Of a DNA stretch of 16,543 nucleotides, positions 15,073 to 16,543 are shown one piece after another; the first letter of the stretch is position 1, and each line of letters begins with the position of its first letter. Origin of the DNA: an uncultured Ruminococcus sp. (GTDB lineage Bacteria > Bacillota > Clostridia > Oscillospirales > Ruminococcaceae); the NCBI GenBank assembly GCA_937901485.1, contig CALGTT010000446.1, positions 1 to 16,543 on the forward strand. The letters run 5' to 3'. The notes under the pieces were generated by a model. It saw nothing but the letters and a program-made list of their open reading frames with translations, ran no database searches and had not been told where the DNA came from. The position numbers were made by a program, and so were the translations under genes.

Positions 15073-16139
15073 TCCTCTGCCCTTTCCGCAAGAAATTCCT
15101 CGATCGTCTGCGTACCGCCCGTTCCGACATATGCCGCATACTGGAGCACGAGTGCACCGTCCTTTGCGTCAAATGTGCCGTCCTTGTTGAGATCCGCAGC
15201 CTTTTCCTGCGCCGGTGTCAGTCCGGACAGACCGCCCGTACCTGCGGCAGCGGCAGCGATCAGGAGTGTGGCAGCGTCGGAAGCGTTGATATCTCCGCTG
15301 TTGTCAAGGTCGCCCATAAGCGGCGCAGCGGGTGCAGGCGTGCTTGCGCCGTAGTGGATGACTGCGTTGTCAAGTCCGGTGTTGGGCTTGCCGATCCAGA
15401 TATTGTTCCAAGCCTCCTCCGAGCCGGCATACCAGATATCCGTCAGAACAGAGCAGTCATCAAATACCCCGCAGCCGATCTCGGTCAGCGATGCAGGGAC
15501 ATAAGCATCCTTGAGCGCGTCAGACTTTGCAAACACATAATTACCAATGACAGTTACCGTTTCAGGAACATTGATCTTGGTGATGCCGTCCGCATTGTAG
15601 AACAGATAATCCGGAAGCTCTGTGATGCCCTCGCCGAATGTCACATCCGTCAGCGCACTGCATCCGTCAAAGATATGATAGCAGTTTTTGAGCGTGCTGG
15701 GAATGTAGATCTCCGTGATGGGTGTGCCTTCAAATGCATTCGTACCCACTTCCTCCAGTCCTTCGTGGAGTACAACTTCTGTCAGTGCGTCCGCTCCTGC
15801 AAACACATAATTTCCGATCGTGGTAACGGTTTCAGAAACAATAATGCTGGTGAGAGTTTTGTTCCGATAAAATGCACTATCGCCGATTGCAGTGACCGGA
15901 AGCCCCTCGATTTCGGGCGGGATCACGATCCCTGTGACAGATTGGTCACAGCCGGTGATCTCGATATGATCCCCATAATTTGCATAGGTGAGTTCTTCAT
16001 AAGTACCGGTGGTGAAGTCATTCGCCGCATGTACCATGATGTCCGTATTGACGGAGAATTCCGGCAGGTATGCCATTGCGCCGCCAAACAGCATTGTGCA
16101 GGCTGTCAGACCGGCAATCGTTCTTTTCCATTGTTTCAT
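15069..16139 (-). CDS. Secreted BspA-type leucine-rich-repeat protein with C-terminal dockerin
   Basis: This is a 356-residue exported protein, first gene of the dockerin operon. Signal peptide cleavage is likely after the VHA at 36-38 or earlier, near residue 23. Residues about 60-262 hold BspA/LRR_5-type repeats (pattern 'IPxxVTxIGxxxFxxxxxLTxIxI', for example 83-106 and 190-213). A Pro/Ala linker (267-273) leads to the dockerin (276-340), with loops DLDNSGDINASD and DLNKDGTFDAKD, then an 'IEEFLAERAEE' tail. ATG 16139 is preceded by GAGG at 7 nt. BspA-type LRR proteins are known as surface and adhesion proteins; here the dockerin would dock it on a cohesin-bearing scaffold. Residue 277 onward is nearly the same as in the neighbouring dockerins. 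Confidence 0.92.
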   Translation of the reverse strand: MKQWKRTIAGLTACTMLFGGAMAYLPEFSVNTDIMVHAANDFTTGTYEELTYANYGDHIEITGCDQSVTGIVIPPEIEGLPVTAIGDSAFYRNKTLTSIIVSETVTTIGNYVFAGADALTEVVLHEGLEEVGTNAFEGTPITEIYIPSTLKNCYHIFDGCSALTDVTFGEGITELPDYLFYNADGITKINVPETVTVIGNYVFAKSDALKDAYVPASLTEIGCGVFDDCSVLTDIWYAGSEEAWNNIWIGKPNTGLDNAVIHYGASTPAPAAPLMGDLDNSGDINASDAATLLIAAAAAGTGGLSGLTPAQEKAADLNKDGTFDAKDGALVLQYAAYVGTGGTQTIEEFLAERAEE

Positions 16140-16165
16140 AGGTCTACCTCGTTTCTGTTATTTGT

Positions 16166-16181
16166 CATAGCAGATGCTATG
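16166..16181. promoter_or_regulatory. Palindrome near +1 of the dockerin operon, operator-like
   Basis: CATAGCA (16166-16172) and TGCTATG (16175-16181) are perfect inverted halves with a 2-nt centre, directly downstream of the -10 box on the minus strand. The expected transcription start (about 16180) falls inside it. It could be a repressor site or a 5'-end mRNA hairpin. Confidence 0.5.
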
Positions 16182-16186
16182 CATCT

Positions 16187-16215
16187 ATTATACCGTTTTT
16201 TTATTTGAAAAACAA
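16187..16215 (-). promoter_or_regulatory. Promoter of the dockerin operon
   Basis: On the minus strand TTGTTT (16215-16210) and TATAAT (16192-16187) are 17 nt apart. The leader to ATG 16139 is about 40 nt. The -10 is perfect and the -35 matches only in TTG, so an activator or palindrome-binding regulator may matter. Confidence 0.65.
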
Positions 16216-16282
16216 GGGCATGGTTTTATTTCCCTTTGATTTTCAGTATTCATGCATAGCTTTCCTACACTCCATCCCCGAA

Positions 16283-16320
16283 AAAATCAACAATCCCCCA
16301 TGCAGAAATACACGGGGGAT
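16283..16320 (-). terminator. Terminator of the upstream dockerin gene
   Basis: On the minus strand ATCCCCC (16320-16314) pairs with GGGGGAT (16299-16293), a 7-bp stem with a 14-nt loop. A TTTTTT run follows about 6 nt later. It lies 8 nt after the stop codon of the truncated gene. Confidence 0.55.
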
Positions 16321-16328
16321 CGGGTGGG

Positions 16329-16543
16329 CTATGTGCGGTTCAGAAATTCCTCGATCGTCTGCGTACCGCCCGTGCCGACATACGCCGCATACTGCAAAAT
16401 CAGCGCGGCATCCACAGCGTTGCATGTGCCGTCCCCGTCCACATCTGCGGCAGTTTTCTGTGCATCCGTCAGACCGGATGCACCGCCCGAACCGATGGCA
16501 GAGGCGGATTTCAGGAGCAGTGCAGCGTCCGCGGCATTGATAT
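16329..16543 (-). CDS. Dockerin C-terminus of a fourth secreted protein, 5' part outside the window
   Basis: The frame is open from the right edge to TAG at 16329-16331, giving about 71 residues. They form most of a type I dockerin: 'INAADAALLLKSASA' of the first repeat, a linker with 'SGLTDAQKTAADV', the second loop DVDGDGTCNAVD, then 'LQYAAYVGTGGTQTIEEFLNRT'. The unusual Cys replaces Phe in the second loop. The body of the protein is not visible, so its role is unknown. Separate termination shows it is not co-transcribed with the downstream operon, although the DNA is nearly identical to the dockerin codons there. Confidence 0.85.
   Translation of the reverse strand, partial: INAADAALLLKSASAIGSGGASGLTDAQKTAADVDGDGTCNAVDAALILQYAAYVGTGGTQTIEEFLNRT

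Noticed and set aside
15354..16208. 284-codon plus-strand ORF opposite the LRR-dockerin gene
   Set aside because: Antisense shadow of regular LRR codons; it also crosses the dockerin promoter.
1..16543. Insertion sequences, prophage genes, tRNA or rRNA genes
   Set aside because: No transposase, integrase or phage motif and no tRNA-like or rRNA core was seen on either strand.

Overview
The window reads as a chromosomal segment of an anaerobic, gut- or rumen-type Firmicute close to Ruminococcus (Oscillospiraceae). The reasons are the type I dockerin tails with repeated DxNxDGxxNxxDAAxxLQYAA pattern on secreted proteins, a Gram-positive style type IV pilus cluster without a secretin, an ECF-type vitamin transporter S component, and consensus sigma-A promoters in AT-rich spacers. 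The genus is inferred from protein style only.

Region 1 (1-6126, all minus strand) is a type IV pilus or pseudopilus assembly operon. It is read from a TTGCAA-17-TATAAT promoter (6098-6126): pilC (platform protein), a natural PilM-PilN fusion, a PilO-like protein, and a very large PilX/GspK-like minor pilin with bactofilin-like repeats that runs off the left edge. No motor ATPase, prepilin peptidase or major pilin is in view.

Region 2 (6127-10151, plus strand after an AT-rich spacer) is a pantothenate uptake and coenzyme A module: a perfect-consensus promoter (TTGACA-17-TATAAT, 6468-6496), a leader of about 160 nt with inverted and direct repeats, a PanT-like ECF S component, two tandem type III pantothenate kinases (coaX) and bifunctional coaBC. 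Together these would import pantothenate, phosphorylate it and carry it to 4'-phosphopantetheine. The first CoaX copy has lost a conserved active-site Asp and other motifs, while the second keeps them.

Region 3 (10152-12103, plus strand) holds galE behind a promoter whose -10 box sits inside a 35-nt inverted repeat, then a small DUF2500-like membrane-anchored protein. A structured, GC-rich intergenic stretch with a perfect 27-bp tandem repeat and several hairpins follows, then a strong bidirectional terminator.

Region 4 (12104-16543, minus strand) is a three-gene operon of secreted dockerin proteins: a BspA-type leucine-rich-repeat protein followed by two full-length paralogues of unknown fold. 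The genes are joined by two 4-nt ATGA overlaps and have their own promoter with a palindrome near +1. Upstream lies the dockerin end of a fourth such gene, cut by the right edge. No enzyme domain and no cohesin is visible in any of them, so their role in a cellulosome-like or surface complex is inferred from the dockerins alone.
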